DNA from: Embleya hyalina
GTDB lineage: Bacteria; Actinomycetota; Actinomycetes; Streptomycetales; Streptomycetaceae
DNA: 64,000 nucleotides
Direction: 5' to 3'
Assembly: GCF_003967355.1 (NCBI RefSeq)
Contig: NZ_BIFH01000019.1
Coordinates: 248,001-312,000, forward strand
The notes beneath the pieces were generated by a model, which had not been told where the DNA came from, made no database searches, and saw nothing but the letters and a program-made list of their open reading frames with translations. Positions within the stretch are counted from its first letter, which is position 1. Each line of letters opens with the position of its first letter. Position numbers and translations under genes: made by a program. This document shows, one piece after another, positions 8,316-16,708 of the stretch.

Positions 8316-9671
8316 TCACTTCGCCCGCCGCAGGCCGAGCGCGTTGTCGATGTCGGTGTCGACCTTCTCCAGTCGGCGTTTGAGGTTTCCGCCGGAGCCC
8401 CGTTGGTAGTCGGTCCAGAAGTCGTCCATGGTGGCGGTGAGGGTGGAGCCGATCTCGGTGACCGGGCTGGTGTTGCCGGCCGGGTGGGCGGACGCCTCGA
8501 TGAAGGTCCGGTACTGCGGTGACGCCTGGAGGGCGGGCGAGGCGACGGCGCTCTTGAGGGTGGGGATGTTCTTGAGGCCGTTGGCGAGCTTGACCGCGGC
8601 GTCGGTGTCCGTGGTCATGTACTTCACCAGCGCCCAGGCCGCCTCCTTGTTGCCGGAGCGTTTGGCCACGCCGATGTCCGCGGCGGAGACGAATCCGCCG
8701 CCGTACTCCTGTCCGCTGCCGGCGAGGACGGGGAAGGGGGCGGTGCCGTACTCGAGGCGGGGGGCCTGTTCCTCGATGAACGCGACACGCCACTCGCCGT
8801 CCAGGGTCATCGCGACGCGCCCGTTCTGGAAGGGGTTGTTCGCCGACCACTCGTCACCGAGGCCGGCGGTGAAGGTCTTGAGCTTGTCGTAGCCGATCTT
8901 GCGGACGAAGTCGTGCTGCCAGGCGATGAGTTCGGCCCATTGCGGAGAGTCGGCGACGGCGGAGTCGCCGTCCTTGGTCCAGGTCACCCCGGCGGTGCCG
9001 CCGAGGGTCGCGGAGGTGTTCTGTTGGAAGCCGATCAGCGGGTTGAAGCCGAGGGTCCCGATCGACCCGTCGCTCTTGTAGGTGGTGAGTTTCAGCGCCA
9101 TGTCCTCCAGTTCGCGGAGGGTGCGCGGCGGGGTGGTGTAGCCGGCCTCGGCCAGCAGTCGTGTGTTGTAGTACAGGCCGTAGACGTCGGACGTGGTCGG
9201 CAGCGAGCAGCGGCGCCCTTCGAACGCGGTGGCCTGGGCGAAGATGCCCTGGAAGGCGTCGTCGGGGACGCCGTCCCGGCGCATGTAGGGCGCGAGGTCC
9301 GACATGGTCTTGCAGGCGGTGCCGAGCGTGGCGTTGACGTTGGTGAGCATCACGTCGACGTCGCCGCCGGAGGAGACCACCTGGGTGATCTTGGTGTCCT
9401 GCTGTCCGGCGTGCACCCGGACCCTGACGTCCGGGTGGCGCTGCTCGAAGTCGTCGACGATCGACGCGATGACCTTGGCCTCGCGGCCGTTGTAGTGGTG
9501 CCACAGTTGCACGGTGCCGGACAGGTGGGTCGGCGCCGCGGCGGCGACCGGACCGTCCTCGGCGACGGCGCAACCGGAGAGGGCGAGTGTGGCGCCGGCC
9601 GCGAGCGCGATGAGCAGCGCGCCGGCGCGGCGCAGGGGTCGCGGGGGTGGGATGGGATTCGCCGATGTCAT
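8316..9671 (-). CDS. Extracellular sugar-binding lipoprotein of ABC importer
   Basis: Protein of 451 residues. The N-terminus has a basic stretch (RPLRRAGALL), a hydrophobic core and a lipobox ending LALSGC, so Cys is expected to be lipidated and the protein anchored outside the membrane. The body resembles family-1 solute-binding proteins, with VQLWHHYNGREAKVI near the mature N-terminus and the domain-crossing segment NGRVAMTLDGEW. The start ATG follows a good ribosome site (GGAAGG, about 7 nt upstream). It is the first gene of the five-gene operon and determines ligand specificity, most likely an oligosaccharide or modified sugar. The ligand cannot be read from the sequence. Confidence 0.9.
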   Translation of the reverse strand: MTSANPIPPPRPLRRAGALLIALAAGATLALSGCAVAEDGPVAAAAPTHLSGTVQLWHHYNGREAKVIASIVDDFEQRHPDVRVRVHAGQQDTKITQVVSSGGDVDVMLTNVNATLGTACKTMSDLAPYMRRDGVPDDAFQGIFAQATAFEGRRCSLPTTSDVYGLYYNTRLLAEAGYTTPPRTLRELEDMALKLTTYKSDGSIGTLGFNPLIGFQQNTSATLGGTAGVTWTKDGDSAVADSPQWAELIAWQHDFVRKIGYDKLKTFTAGLGDEWSANNPFQNGRVAMTLDGEWRVAFIEEQAPRLEYGTAPFPVLAGSGQEYGGGFVSAADIGVAKRSGNKEAAWALVKYMTTDTDAAVKLANGLKNIPTLKSAVASPALQASPQYRTFIEASAHPAGNTSPVTEIGSTLTATMDDFWTDYQRGSGGNLKRRLEKVDTDIDNALGLRRAK

Positions 9672-9889
9672 CGCGAAGCCTTCCTGTGGGAGAGCACGAC
9701 GTGTCGTGGTGCGGGTCCTCCGTGGGGATGCCGGTCCCGCGGCGCGGCGACGGCGGGATGCCCGAGGCGTCGGCGGGGCGGGGACGGCCGGTGGCGGGTG
9801 AGGCGACCGTGGGGTGCGGTCGACGGCGTGGCGTCGGCCGTGATGGTGATGTGCGCGGTCGACGACGTGGGGTCGACCGGTGTCGTGGG
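9672..9889. promoter_or_regulatory. Leader/promoter region of the binding-protein operon
   Basis: This 218-base gap between the ROK terminator and the binding-protein start should contain the operon promoter. A ribosome site precedes the ATG at 9671. No copy of the operator motif proposed for the ROK regulator was seen here by eye. The segment 9820-9890 has several GTCGAC-containing short repeats but nothing that can be called with confidence. Confidence 0.35.
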
Positions 9890-9915
9890 GCCGGCCGCAC
9901 ACGGGTGCGGCCGGC
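9890..9915 (-). terminator. Hairpin terminator after the ROK regulator gene
   Basis: GCCGGCCGCAC (9890-9900) and GTGCGGCCGGC (9905-9915) form a perfect 11-bp stem with a 4-base loop, 9 bases beyond the stop of the minus-strand ROK gene. There is no U-run, as is common in actinomycetes. Confidence 0.7.
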
Positions 9916-9924
9916 GGTGTGGGA

Positions 9925-11139
9925 TCAGCCGAGGTCGCGCAGCCTGGCCGCGATGACGTGCGAGCGGTTCTCGTCCTCGTCCGAGCCGACGGCACGGGCG
10001 AGCAACGTCTCGCGGACCCGGTCGTGCAGGGTGTGTCGAGCGCCGCCGAGCACGGCGTCGTCCGAGACCCGGGTGACGTGCACCGTGGGGTCCCACCGGG
10101 TGTGATCGCGGATCGCCCGTCGGGTCAGTTCGGCCAGTCGGGATCCGCCGGCCCGGCCGACCGGGCCGCCGAGGATCACCAGGCTGGGGTCGATCACGCC
10201 GAGCACCGGGATGACGCTCTGTGCCAGCCGGGGGGCGTAGATCTCCAGCACCCGCTCGGGCAACGGTTCGCCCGCGAGCACTCGTTCGAACGTGTGCCCG
10301 CCCGCGCCGGCCTCGCGGCCGACGCGGTCGAGGGCCTGGGCGCCGAGGAGCCCTTCGAGGTCGTCGGCCTCGGTCTCCGGGTCGAACACGCCGCGTGGGA
10401 CCGGCAGGTTGCCGATCTCGCCCGCTCCGCCGGAGGCGCCGCGCAGGACGGTGCCCGCGACGTCGACCGCGAGGCCGATGCCGTATCCGATCCACAACAA
10501 CGCGAAGGTGTCCTCGGGCGCGAACCCGGCGGCGCGGCGTTCGGCCACGGCCGCGAGGTTGACGTCGTTGTCGACGTGTACCTCGCAGCCCAGCGCCTGC
10601 TCCAGCTGTCGCCGGATGCTTCGGCGCGACCATCCGGGCAACCCCTGTACCGAACTGAGTTCGTCGGAGCGGGGGTCGACGCTGCTGGGAACGCCCACGC
10701 AGACGTGGCGGATCGCGGACAGGCCCACGCCCGCGGCCCGGCCGGCCGCCAGTACGGCGCGGGCGACGTCGCGCGCCGCGCCGCGTTCGGCGGGCAGCGC
10801 GGCGACCGCCTCGTGGGCGATCGGGTACTCGGTGCCCTCGATGTCGACCAGTACGGACCGTACGGCCTGCTGGTCGACATTGACGGCGATCCCGTAGGCG
10901 AGGTCGTTGCGCACGCCGTAGAGCGCGGCGCTGGGGCCTCGGCCGATGGACTCCTCGCCGACGACCTCGATCAGGCCCTTGTCCGCGAGGCGGCCGACCA
11001 TCTGGGTGGCGGTCGGGCGGGACAGCCCGCTGAGTTCGCCGACGCCGTTGCGGCTCAGCGGCCCGTGGTCGAGCAGGAGCCGCATGGCCGTCGCGGCGTT
11101 CTGATCGCCGAGCCACGACGGGGTTCCCTTGACGGCCAT
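9925..11139 (-). CDS. ROK-family transcriptional regulator
   Basis: Protein of 404 residues, normal for ROK repressors. Residues 20-70 form a MarR-like winged helix (NGVGELSGLSRPTATQMVGRL). The C-terminal sugar-kinase-like domain keeps VHVDNDVNLAA and a glycine-rich GASGGAGEIGNL. The cysteine cluster CxCGxxGC that binds zinc in most ROK proteins is absent: the segment after NLPVPRG reads FDPETEADDLEG. It lies upstream of the importer operon on the same strand and divergent from a Gfo/Idh gene, a classical place for the local repressor. Its effector is likely the imported sugar or its phosphate. Two matching operator-like sites lie in the divergent gap. Confidence 0.85.
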   Translation of the reverse strand: MAVKGTPSWLGDQNAATAMRLLLDHGPLSRNGVGELSGLSRPTATQMVGRLADKGLIEVVGEESIGRGPSAALYGVRNDLAYGIAVNVDQQAVRSVLVDIEGTEYPIAHEAVAALPAERGAARDVARAVLAAGRAAGVGLSAIRHVCVGVPSSVDPRSDELSSVQGLPGWSRRSIRRQLEQALGCEVHVDNDVNLAAVAERRAAGFAPEDTFALLWIGYGIGLAVDVAGTVLRGASGGAGEIGNLPVPRGVFDPETEADDLEGLLGAQALDRVGREAGAGGHTFERVLAGEPLPERVLEIYAPRLAQSVIPVLGVIDPSLVILGGPVGRAGGSRLAELTRRAIRDHTRWDPTVHVTRVSDDAVLGGARHTLHDRVRETLLARAVGSDEDENRSHVIAARLRDLG

Positions 11140-11227
11140 GGCTCCTCCTCGACTCCCGGGTGGATCCGGTGTGGCTCCCGGGTTGACCCCGAGTTGATCC
11201 CGGGTTGATGACGCCAGGAATGTATCA

Positions 11228-11246
11228 GGAAGTTTCTTTCAAGAAA
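11228..11246. promoter_or_regulatory. Candidate ROK operator, site 1
   Basis: GGAAGTTTCTTTCAAGAAA contains the inverted repeat TTTCTT-TC-AAGAAA and lies about 90 bases upstream of the ROK start. It shares the GGAA..TTTCTTTC core with site 2 at 11366-11383 read on the opposite strand. AT-rich islands of this kind stand out against the GC-rich background. Assignment to the ROK protein is inference from position. Confidence 0.5.
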
Positions 11247-11365
11247 TAGGTCGAGCGGGCTGTGATCAATTCGTTATCGAACGAGGGTGTAATGCCCTGT
11301 TCAGCCGGCTCGTTCGGATCGAAACGGCAACTCTCTGGTGCGGTGACGGATCGAGGGCTAGTATC

Positions 11366-11383
11366 CCGAAAGAAAGTTTCCGG
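11366..11383. promoter_or_regulatory. Candidate ROK operator, site 2
   Basis: CCGAAAGAAAGTTTCCGG ends 19 bases before the Gfo/Idh start at 11403. Read in reverse it is CCGGAAACTTTCTTTCGG, matching the core of site 1. Its placement would let a repressor block transcription of the rightward genes. A ribosome site (GAAGTGAGG, 11389-11397) lies between it and the start. Confidence 0.5.
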
Positions 11384-11402
11384 TTATGGAAGTGAGGCTG
11401 GC

Positions 11403-12521
11403 ATGGCCAACGTCCTGCGGGTGGGGATCCTCGGCAGCGGCGGCATCGCCACCGCCCCCTACGGCGTACTGCCCAACACCCATCACTACGCGGGGCGGGT
11501 GGAGGTGGTCGCGATCGCCGACCCCGACCTCGACCTGGCCCGCGCCACGGCCACACGCTTCGGCGTCCCCGCCGCCCACGGATCGCTGGAGGCGATGCTC
11601 GACGACACCGACCTCGACGCCGTCGTCAACCTCACCCCGATCCCGGTACACGCCGAGACCTCCCGCCTGATCCTCGCCCGGGGCAAACACCTCGCCGTCG
11701 AGAAGCCGCTCGCCGCCACGCTCGCCGAGGCCGACGAACTCATCGCCATGGCCCACGCGCGGGACCTGGCCCTCGTGTGCGCCCCGCCCGACATGCTCCA
11801 CGAGCCCTACGCGCGCGCCGCGACACTCGTGCGCGACGGCGCCATCGGCCGGGTCGCCTTCGCCCGGGTACGCAGCTCACACGCCGGACCCGGCGGCGGC
11901 CCACACGGCTGGCCGTCCGATCCGAGCTGGTTCTACCGCGAGGGCTCCGGCCCACTGCTCGACATGGGCGTGTACGGCATCCACCAGATCACCGGCATCC
12001 TGGGACCGGCCCTGCGGGTCGCCGCGTTCGCCGGCGTCACCGACGCCGTGCGCACCGTCCGCGGCGGACCCTTCGAGGGCCTGGAGATGCCGGTGACCGC
12101 CGCGGACAACTGCCTGTTCATGCTCGACTTCGGCGACTCCGCCTACGCCGTGGTCGACGGCACCTTCAACGTGCACGCCTCCCGCAGCCCCAAGCTGGAG
12201 ATCTTCGGCCGCCAAGGCGTGCTGAGCGTGCTCCGCCCCGACGGCCCCGACCTGGAGCTGTACCGCGCCGGCATCGCCCCGGGAGTGGACGGCTGGGTGC
12301 AACCCACCGAGCCGCTCGCCCGCGACACCCTGCGCCACACCTACGGCCGAGCCCTGCTCGTCGGCCACCTCGCCGACGTCGTACTCGACGGGGCCACGCC
12401 CGTCCTGACCGCCGAACACGCCCGCCACGCACTGGAGATCATGACGGCGGTGACGGTGTCGGCGCGCGAACGGCGGTTCGTGGACCTGACCACGACGTTC
12501 CGGCCGCCGTACGCCTCCTGA
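11403..12521 (+). CDS. Gfo/Idh/MocA-family oxidoreductase
   Basis: Protein of 372 residues. The Rossmann motif GILGSGGIATA is at residues 8-18 and the diagnostic EKPLAAT at about residue 100. LLDMGVYGIHQITGILG in the middle carries the conserved Asp and His of the active site. The start ATG at 11403 was preferred over an upstream in-frame ATG at 11262 because it has a ribosome site (GAAGTGAGG) 5 bases away and places the Rossmann fold at the N-terminus. The upstream ATG would also put the coding region through the operator-like repeats. First gene of a rightward operon with another Gfo/Idh gene and a sugar kinase. Likely a sugar or inositol dehydrogenase. Confidence 0.85.
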   Translation: MANVLRVGILGSGGIATAPYGVLPNTHHYAGRVEVVAIADPDLDLARATATRFGVPAAHGSLEAMLDDTDLDAVVNLTPIPVHAETSRLILARGKHLAVEKPLAATLAEADELIAMAHARDLALVCAPPDMLHEPYARAATLVRDGAIGRVAFARVRSSHAGPGGGPHGWPSDPSWFYREGSGPLLDMGVYGIHQITGILGPALRVAAFAGVTDAVRTVRGGPFEGLEMPVTAADNCLFMLDFGDSAYAVVDGTFNVHASRSPKLEIFGRQGVLSVLRPDGPDLELYRAGIAPGVDGWVQPTEPLARDTLRHTYGRALLVGHLADVVLDGATPVLTAEHARHALEIMTAVTVSARERRFVDLTTTFRPPYAS

Positions 12522-12614
12522 CGGCGACGCCCGTCCCGCTCGGCGCCCGCCCGCGCCGACGCCTCGCGACACCCCGAGCCCACGTCCCACCCGAGCCCCG
12601 AAGGAAGCACCATC

Positions 12615-13622
12615 ATGACCACGGCCACCCCCGCCCCGCTGCGGATCGGCGTCATCGGTCTCGACCACTGGTACGCGGCCATCCCCTTCGCCCGCCGCGT
12701 CGCGGCCGAACCCGGCGTACGACTGCGCGCCCTCGTCGACCGCGATCCCGACCGCGTCGCCCACGTCGCGGGTCTCACCGGCTGCGAACGCACCTCCACC
12801 GACCCGGCGTTCATCCTCGACGACGCCGAGATCGACGCGATCGCCTGCTTCACCAGCGTCGACCGCAATCCCGACCTCGTCGTGGCCGCGGCCCGCGCCG
12901 GCAAACACATCGTGTCCGTCAAACCCCTCGCCACCAACCTCGCGGACGCCGACCGCGTGGTCGAGGAGGTCGAACGCGCCGGCGTCGTCTTCGTACCCAG
13001 CGAATCCCGCCACACCTCCCCCCTGGCCCGACGCCTGTCCGGCCTCGTGGACTCCGGACGGCTCGGCGAACTCCGCGCCGGCACCTTCGCCATGCACAGC
13101 ACACTCCCCGCAGCCTGGCCCGGGGCCGGCGAACCCGGCTGGTGGGCGGACCCCGCACGCACCGCCGGCGGCGCCTGGATCGACCACGCCGTCTACCAGA
13201 TCGACCGGATCACCGCGCTGTTCCGCTCACCGGTCGCCGGGATCACCGGCACCACGGCCAACCTCGTCCACCGCGAACTGCCCCTGGAGGACTACGGACA
13301 CGCCGTCCTCACCCTGGAAAGCGGCGCCGTGGTCACCGTGGAGGACACCTGGATCACCCCCGCCGGCGCGTCGTCGACCCGCGCGCACATCGTCGGCTCG
13401 CGCGGCGCCGTGTTCCACTCCACCGCCACCGAAAGCCTGGGCGTGGCCGAGGAGGGCGGCGCGTGGACCGTCGAAACGTTGCCCCCGGACCCCTCCGACA
13501 CCCTCGACGCGCTGCTCGCCGCCGTCAACGACGGAGTCGCCCCCGGCTCGACCGTCCGCACCGCCCGACAGACGCTCGCGACCTGCCTCGCGTTCTACGA
13601 CGCGGCCCGCGGCGCCCGCTGA
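12615..13622 (+). CDS. Gfo/Idh/MocA-family oxidoreductase with altered EKP motif
   Basis: Protein of 335 residues. The N-terminus (RIGVIGLDHWYAAIPFA) is a Rossmann fold in which the usual GxGxxG is relaxed to GLDHWY. The conserved EKP motif appears as SVKPLATN, so the Glu is replaced by Val while the Lys is kept. The later GGAWIDHAVYQIDRI holds the expected active-site His and Asp. The ribosome site GAAGGAAGC lies 7-8 bases before the ATG. It follows the previous Gfo/Idh gene by 93 bases on the same strand. The changed cofactor loop suggests a divergent specificity. Oxidation of a sugar derivative is the most that can be inferred. Confidence 0.8.
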   Translation: MTTATPAPLRIGVIGLDHWYAAIPFARRVAAEPGVRLRALVDRDPDRVAHVAGLTGCERTSTDPAFILDDAEIDAIACFTSVDRNPDLVVAAARAGKHIVSVKPLATNLADADRVVEEVERAGVVFVPSESRHTSPLARRLSGLVDSGRLGELRAGTFAMHSTLPAAWPGAGEPGWWADPARTAGGAWIDHAVYQIDRITALFRSPVAGITGTTANLVHRELPLEDYGHAVLTLESGAVVTVEDTWITPAGASSTRAHIVGSRGAVFHSTATESLGVAEEGGAWTVETLPPDPSDTLDALLAAVNDGVAPGSTVRTARQTLATCLAFYDAARGAR

Positions 13623-13690
13623 CCTCCTCGAAGACCGCGCCGACACCCGGCCGGTCGTCACGACGCATACGCACGGGAGTGCCGGCACAC

Positions 13691-14659
13691 GTGGAAACTC
13701 AGTACATCGTCGGCGTCGACGCGGGCGGGACCAAGACCCGGCTGCGCCTCGCCACCCCGCAGGGCGACACGCTCGAAGACGTCACCCACCCGGCGGGCGA
13801 CTGGACCAATCTCGACAGCCGAGGCAAGGCCGTCGCACTCGGCGCGTCGATCCGCGCGCTCACCCGCAGTCCACCGATCGCGGTCGGGATCGGCGCACAC
13901 GGCTGCGACTCGGACACCGAGTGCGCCGAACTGCGCACCGCGATGGAGGCCGAACTCGCCGTCCCGGTCCGGGTGGTCAACGACGCCTTCCTGCTCGAGG
14001 CGGCGGTGCCGGTCGGCGGCCCGGCCGCCGGGCTCGTCGTCGGCACCGGCTCGATCGCGGTGGCCCGCGACACCTCGGGCGGATCGTTGTACGCGGGCGG
14101 CTGGGGCTGGCTGGTCGGCGACCCGGGATCGGCGTGGGGGACGGTACGCGACGCGGTCGGCGCGCTCACCCGGGCCCACGACCGAGCGCACACCGACGAC
14201 CCGCTGCTGCCGGCACTGCTCGCGCACACGGGCGCCCGCTCGCTGCGCGACGTCGTGGGCACGATGCAGAGCACCCCACCCCGATCCTGGGCCCGCTGGG
14301 CCCCCACGGTCTTCGACGCGGCGGAAGCGGGCTCACCCGCCGCCCGCACCGCCGTGCTCACCGGCGCGGACGACCTCACCACCCTCGTCGGGCACCTGGT
14401 CACGCGCGGAGCCGACATCACGCGCGTGGTCGCCGGGGGAAGCGTGATCGTCGGCCGCCCCCCGCTGGCCGAAGCCCTCCGGGACCGGCTGCGGGAGCGG
14501 TTGGGACTGCCACTGACGGTGTACACGGGGGAGCCGGTGGCGGGAGCGGTACACCTGGCGACACCCCCGGAGCCACCCGGCACCTCGACCCGGACGAACA
14601 CCCCTCCCGAACACCCGGCCCCCGGCGCCCCCGGTGGCGGCCGACGGACCACGAGATGA
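13691..14659 (+). CDS. BadF/BadG/BcrA/BcrD-type sugar kinase (N-acetylglucosamine-kinase-like)
   Basis: Protein of about 322 residues in the ASKHA ATPase fold. Phosphate-binding motif VDAGGTKTRL is at the N-terminus, followed by GAHGCDS, VVNDAFLL, GTGSIAVA and the substrate-loop motif GGWGWLVGDPGSAW, which in GlcNAc/MurNAc kinases usually reads GDEGS. The C-terminal 40 residues are Pro/Thr-rich and probably disordered. GTG codons at 13679 and 13691 are both possible starts; the second is preferred because GGGAG lies upstream of it. Together with the SIS-domain protein and dehydrogenases it suggests phosphorylation of an imported aminosugar in the cytoplasm. Confidence 0.8.
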   Translation: METQYIVGVDAGGTKTRLRLATPQGDTLEDVTHPAGDWTNLDSRGKAVALGASIRALTRSPPIAVGIGAHGCDSDTECAELRTAMEAELAVPVRVVNDAFLLEAAVPVGGPAAGLVVGTGSIAVARDTSGGSLYAGGWGWLVGDPGSAWGTVRDAVGALTRAHDRAHTDDPLLPALLAHTGARSLRDVVGTMQSTPPRSWARWAPTVFDAAEAGSPAARTAVLTGADDLTTLVGHLVTRGADITRVVAGGSVIVGRPPLAEALRDRLRERLGLPLTVYTGEPVAGAVHLATPPEPPGTSTRTNTPPEHPAPGAPGGGRRTTR

Positions 14660-14692
14660 CGCCTCGGCGGCCGCACGGGGCGTGCGGCGTGC

Positions 14693-15073
14693 GTGGCGGC
14701 GCCGGCCGGACCACCGGCCGCGGCGGGGGTCGCCCAACCGGTCACCCCGCCCGATGAGGCGAACCGGCCGATCGACCAAGGGCTGTTGGCCGCGCCGCAC
14801 GGACCGCGCGCGGTCGCCGCAGCGGAACTTCCCGAAGCCGCGGCGCCGGTCCCGGTCCCCGGCCGCGCGGCGGCCGCGCTCGCCGCCACGTTCGGCGGCG
14901 GGCTCGCCCTCGATCGTCATCTCGACGCGCGCGAGTCCCACGCGTCCCGCGAGGTCGCCGCCGGCTGCGGGCAACGGGTGTACGGCGTCCGGCTCCACAC
15001 CGTGAAAGCGCTCGTCGACTCCGTCGCCCTCGGTGCCCCGGTCCGTGCGGGGGAGCCCTCCGGTGACCGATGA
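14693..15073 (+). CDS. Unidentified short open frame
   Basis: The 580 bases between the kinase and the beta-helix gene contain one plus-strand frame of 126 codons with G/C-biased third positions and a GTG start. It is Ala/Pro-rich, with the more ordered stretch FGGGLALDRHL and QRVYGVRLHTVKALVDSV near its end. No family was recognised, no ribosome site is convincing, and long chance frames are common at this GC content. It may be a remnant or spurious. Confidence 0.25.
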   Translation: MAAPAGPPAAAGVAQPVTPPDEANRPIDQGLLAAPHGPRAVAAAELPEAAAPVPVPGRAAAALAATFGGGLALDRHLDARESHASREVAAGCGQRVYGVRLHTVKALVDSVALGAPVRAGEPSGDR

Positions 15074-15239
15074 CCGTTCGTTGGCGGGACCACGCGCCGG
15101 ATAGGCGGGCGTACGCCGACGTCACCGCCCCGGCCACCCCTCGATATGCGCCGCTCGCCCGGTGTGGCGGTGTCCGGCCGGCGCTGCCGGTACGACCGGC
15201 GCCGGAGGCGACCCGTCCGTCCCCCGCGCCGTCCGAATG

Positions 15240-16304
15240 CTAGGGCTCGTAGGTGTTGACGCCTGTAGCCTTGACGGACTTGCACGTGCGGCCGGTGTCC
15301 GACCCCGACAGCACGGCCGACCCCTTCTTGTTGTAGTAGTCCACGCTGTAGGTGTTGCCCGAGAACGTGTTACCACCGCTTCCGCAGGTGTCGGCCCTCG
15401 GGAACACCCAATAGGTGAACATCCCGTGGTTGCCGTTCCCCCGAACCTTCCCCTCGTAGTCGCGACCCTTCTTGAACACGTTGTTCCGGACCCTGTTGCC
15501 GCTACTGCCATCGGCCGCTCGGACGGGGTCGCCGGACACGACCTGGAAGGTGTTTCCCTGCACCAGATTCTCGTTGCTCCCCGGGGTCTTCTGCGCTTGG
15601 TTGAAGGCCAGGTAGACACCGTGGGTGTTCCCGCGGCCCTCCTTGTTCTCGAGGTTGACGAATAGGTTCTTGGTGATCTTGGCCTTCGAAACGTAGTTCA
15701 GGTGTACACCGGCATAGCCTTTGCCGCCCTCGACCCAGGCATTGCCGATTTCCTTGAAGGTGATCCCGTTGACCACGAGCCCTTTGACCGGACCGTCCTT
15801 CTTGGTTCCCGTGGCCTTGATCCCGCCGTCGCCGTAGCGCTGCACGGTGTAGGGCCCCTGGAAGTTCAGCTTGGGCGACGTCGGACCGACCTTCATCCAG
15901 TACCCGTCCTTGGCCGCCCGCCCGTCGAAGGTGACGGGCCCCGTCCCCGGTTGAGCCTTGATGGTGACGGTTCCGGAGGCGATACCCGGCGCCCACTCGA
16001 CCCCGGCATCCGTGTAGGTGCCGCCGCGGAGCATGATCGTCGCGTTCTTCGTGTGCCTGGCCGCGAGTACAACCTGGGCGTCCCGCAGGGACCCGACCGG
16101 ACTCTGCGCAGAGAGACCGGCATTCCCGGCCGTCCGCTGAAGCGAATTCCCCGAAAGGTCGGCCGACGACGACCCGTCGGAGCCGACGTACACGGTGACA
16201 TCCTCGCCCACGGCAGGGGCGGCCGACGCCTCCGGCACGCTCGGCACGAGGATCAATACGGCCGCCGCCAGGCCCGGCAGAGCGATGCGCGGATGTTTGC
16301 GCAT
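15240..16304 (-). CDS. Exported right-handed parallel beta-helix protein
   Basis: Protein of 354 residues. The signal peptide (MRKHPRIALPGLAAAVLILV, then PEASA) should be cut after Ala-Ser-Ala. The mature part has the repeating pattern of parallel beta-helix proteins: short turns rich in Gly, Asn and Val such as VVNGITFKEIGNAW, VHLNYVSKAKITKNLFVN and LVQGNTFQVVSGD. Such proteins are often polysaccharide lyases or carbohydrate-binding surface proteins. Catalytic residues cannot be assigned. The ATG at 16304 has a strong ribosome site (GGGGAGGAA) and sits right before the signal peptide, so an earlier in-frame ATG at 16340 was rejected. Lys and Asn content is higher than in neighbouring genes. 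Transcribed alone. Confidence 0.8.
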   Translation of the reverse strand: MRKHPRIALPGLAAAVLILVPSVPEASAAPAVGEDVTVYVGSDGSSSADLSGNSLQRTAGNAGLSAQSPVGSLRDAQVVLAARHTKNATIMLRGGTYTDAGVEWAPGIASGTVTIKAQPGTGPVTFDGRAAKDGYWMKVGPTSPKLNFQGPYTVQRYGDGGIKATGTKKDGPVKGLVVNGITFKEIGNAWVEGGKGYAGVHLNYVSKAKITKNLFVNLENKEGRGNTHGVYLAFNQAQKTPGSNENLVQGNTFQVVSGDPVRAADGSSGNRVRNNVFKKGRDYEGKVRGNGNHGMFTYWVFPRADTCGSGGNTFSGNTYSVDYYNKKGSAVLSGSDTGRTCKSVKATGVNTYEP

Positions 16305-16708
16305 GAGCGTTCCTCCCCGAATCAAGGTCATGTGAGACACGAGGGCGAAGTGCGTCGCTGCCGCTCGTATGCCGAGGACGCTGCCGTGTTCACAACGCGA
16401 TCCGCAAGCACTTCACCCTGTTCGGGACTGTTCGGGACTGTCCGGGACAGCCTCTCCACCCTGATGCCCCGCCCCGCCGAGGCGCCACGGGCTCTCCCGG
16501 GCGGGGGCGAGCATGCGTTCGGTTCGGCTCGGGCGGGGGCGCGTACGGCCGAGGAGTGGCCGGGGCCACAGGCGAGTTCCGGGGGCGGGTGACCGATAGG
16601 CGTCGTCGTGGTCGCACTGTTGTGGAAACGACCGCGGTCGCGATGACGAACACGCGGCTCCCGATCATCACGGCCTCATGGCTCCCCGCACCACGGGTGA
16701 CGGACCAC
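16305..16708. other. Intergenic region with a short tandem repeat
   Basis: About 400 bases between the start of the beta-helix gene and the stop of the TetR gene. It must hold the beta-helix promoter, but no -10/-35 pair is clear. The only notable structure is the tandem repeat at 16419-16448. No gene is supported. Confidence 0.5.
16419..16448. repeat. Three tandem copies of a 10-bp unit
   Basis: The unit TGTTCGGGAC occurs twice exactly and once as TGTCCGGGAC, in direct contact, about 115 bases upstream of the beta-helix gene. The 10-bp period places the copies on one face of the helix. Confidence 0.8.

Noticed and set aside
6235-8409. 724-codon plus-strand frame opposite the ABC genes
   Set aside because: His/Glu/Gln-rich low-complexity antisense of genuine permease genes with clear EAA loops.
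11777-13678. Very long plus-strand frame (about 960 codons) running through the two Gfo/Idh genes into the kinase
   Set aside because: Only the last 330 codons show a protein family (the kinase). The upstream part is Arg/Pro-rich noise in another frame of the Gfo/Idh genes.
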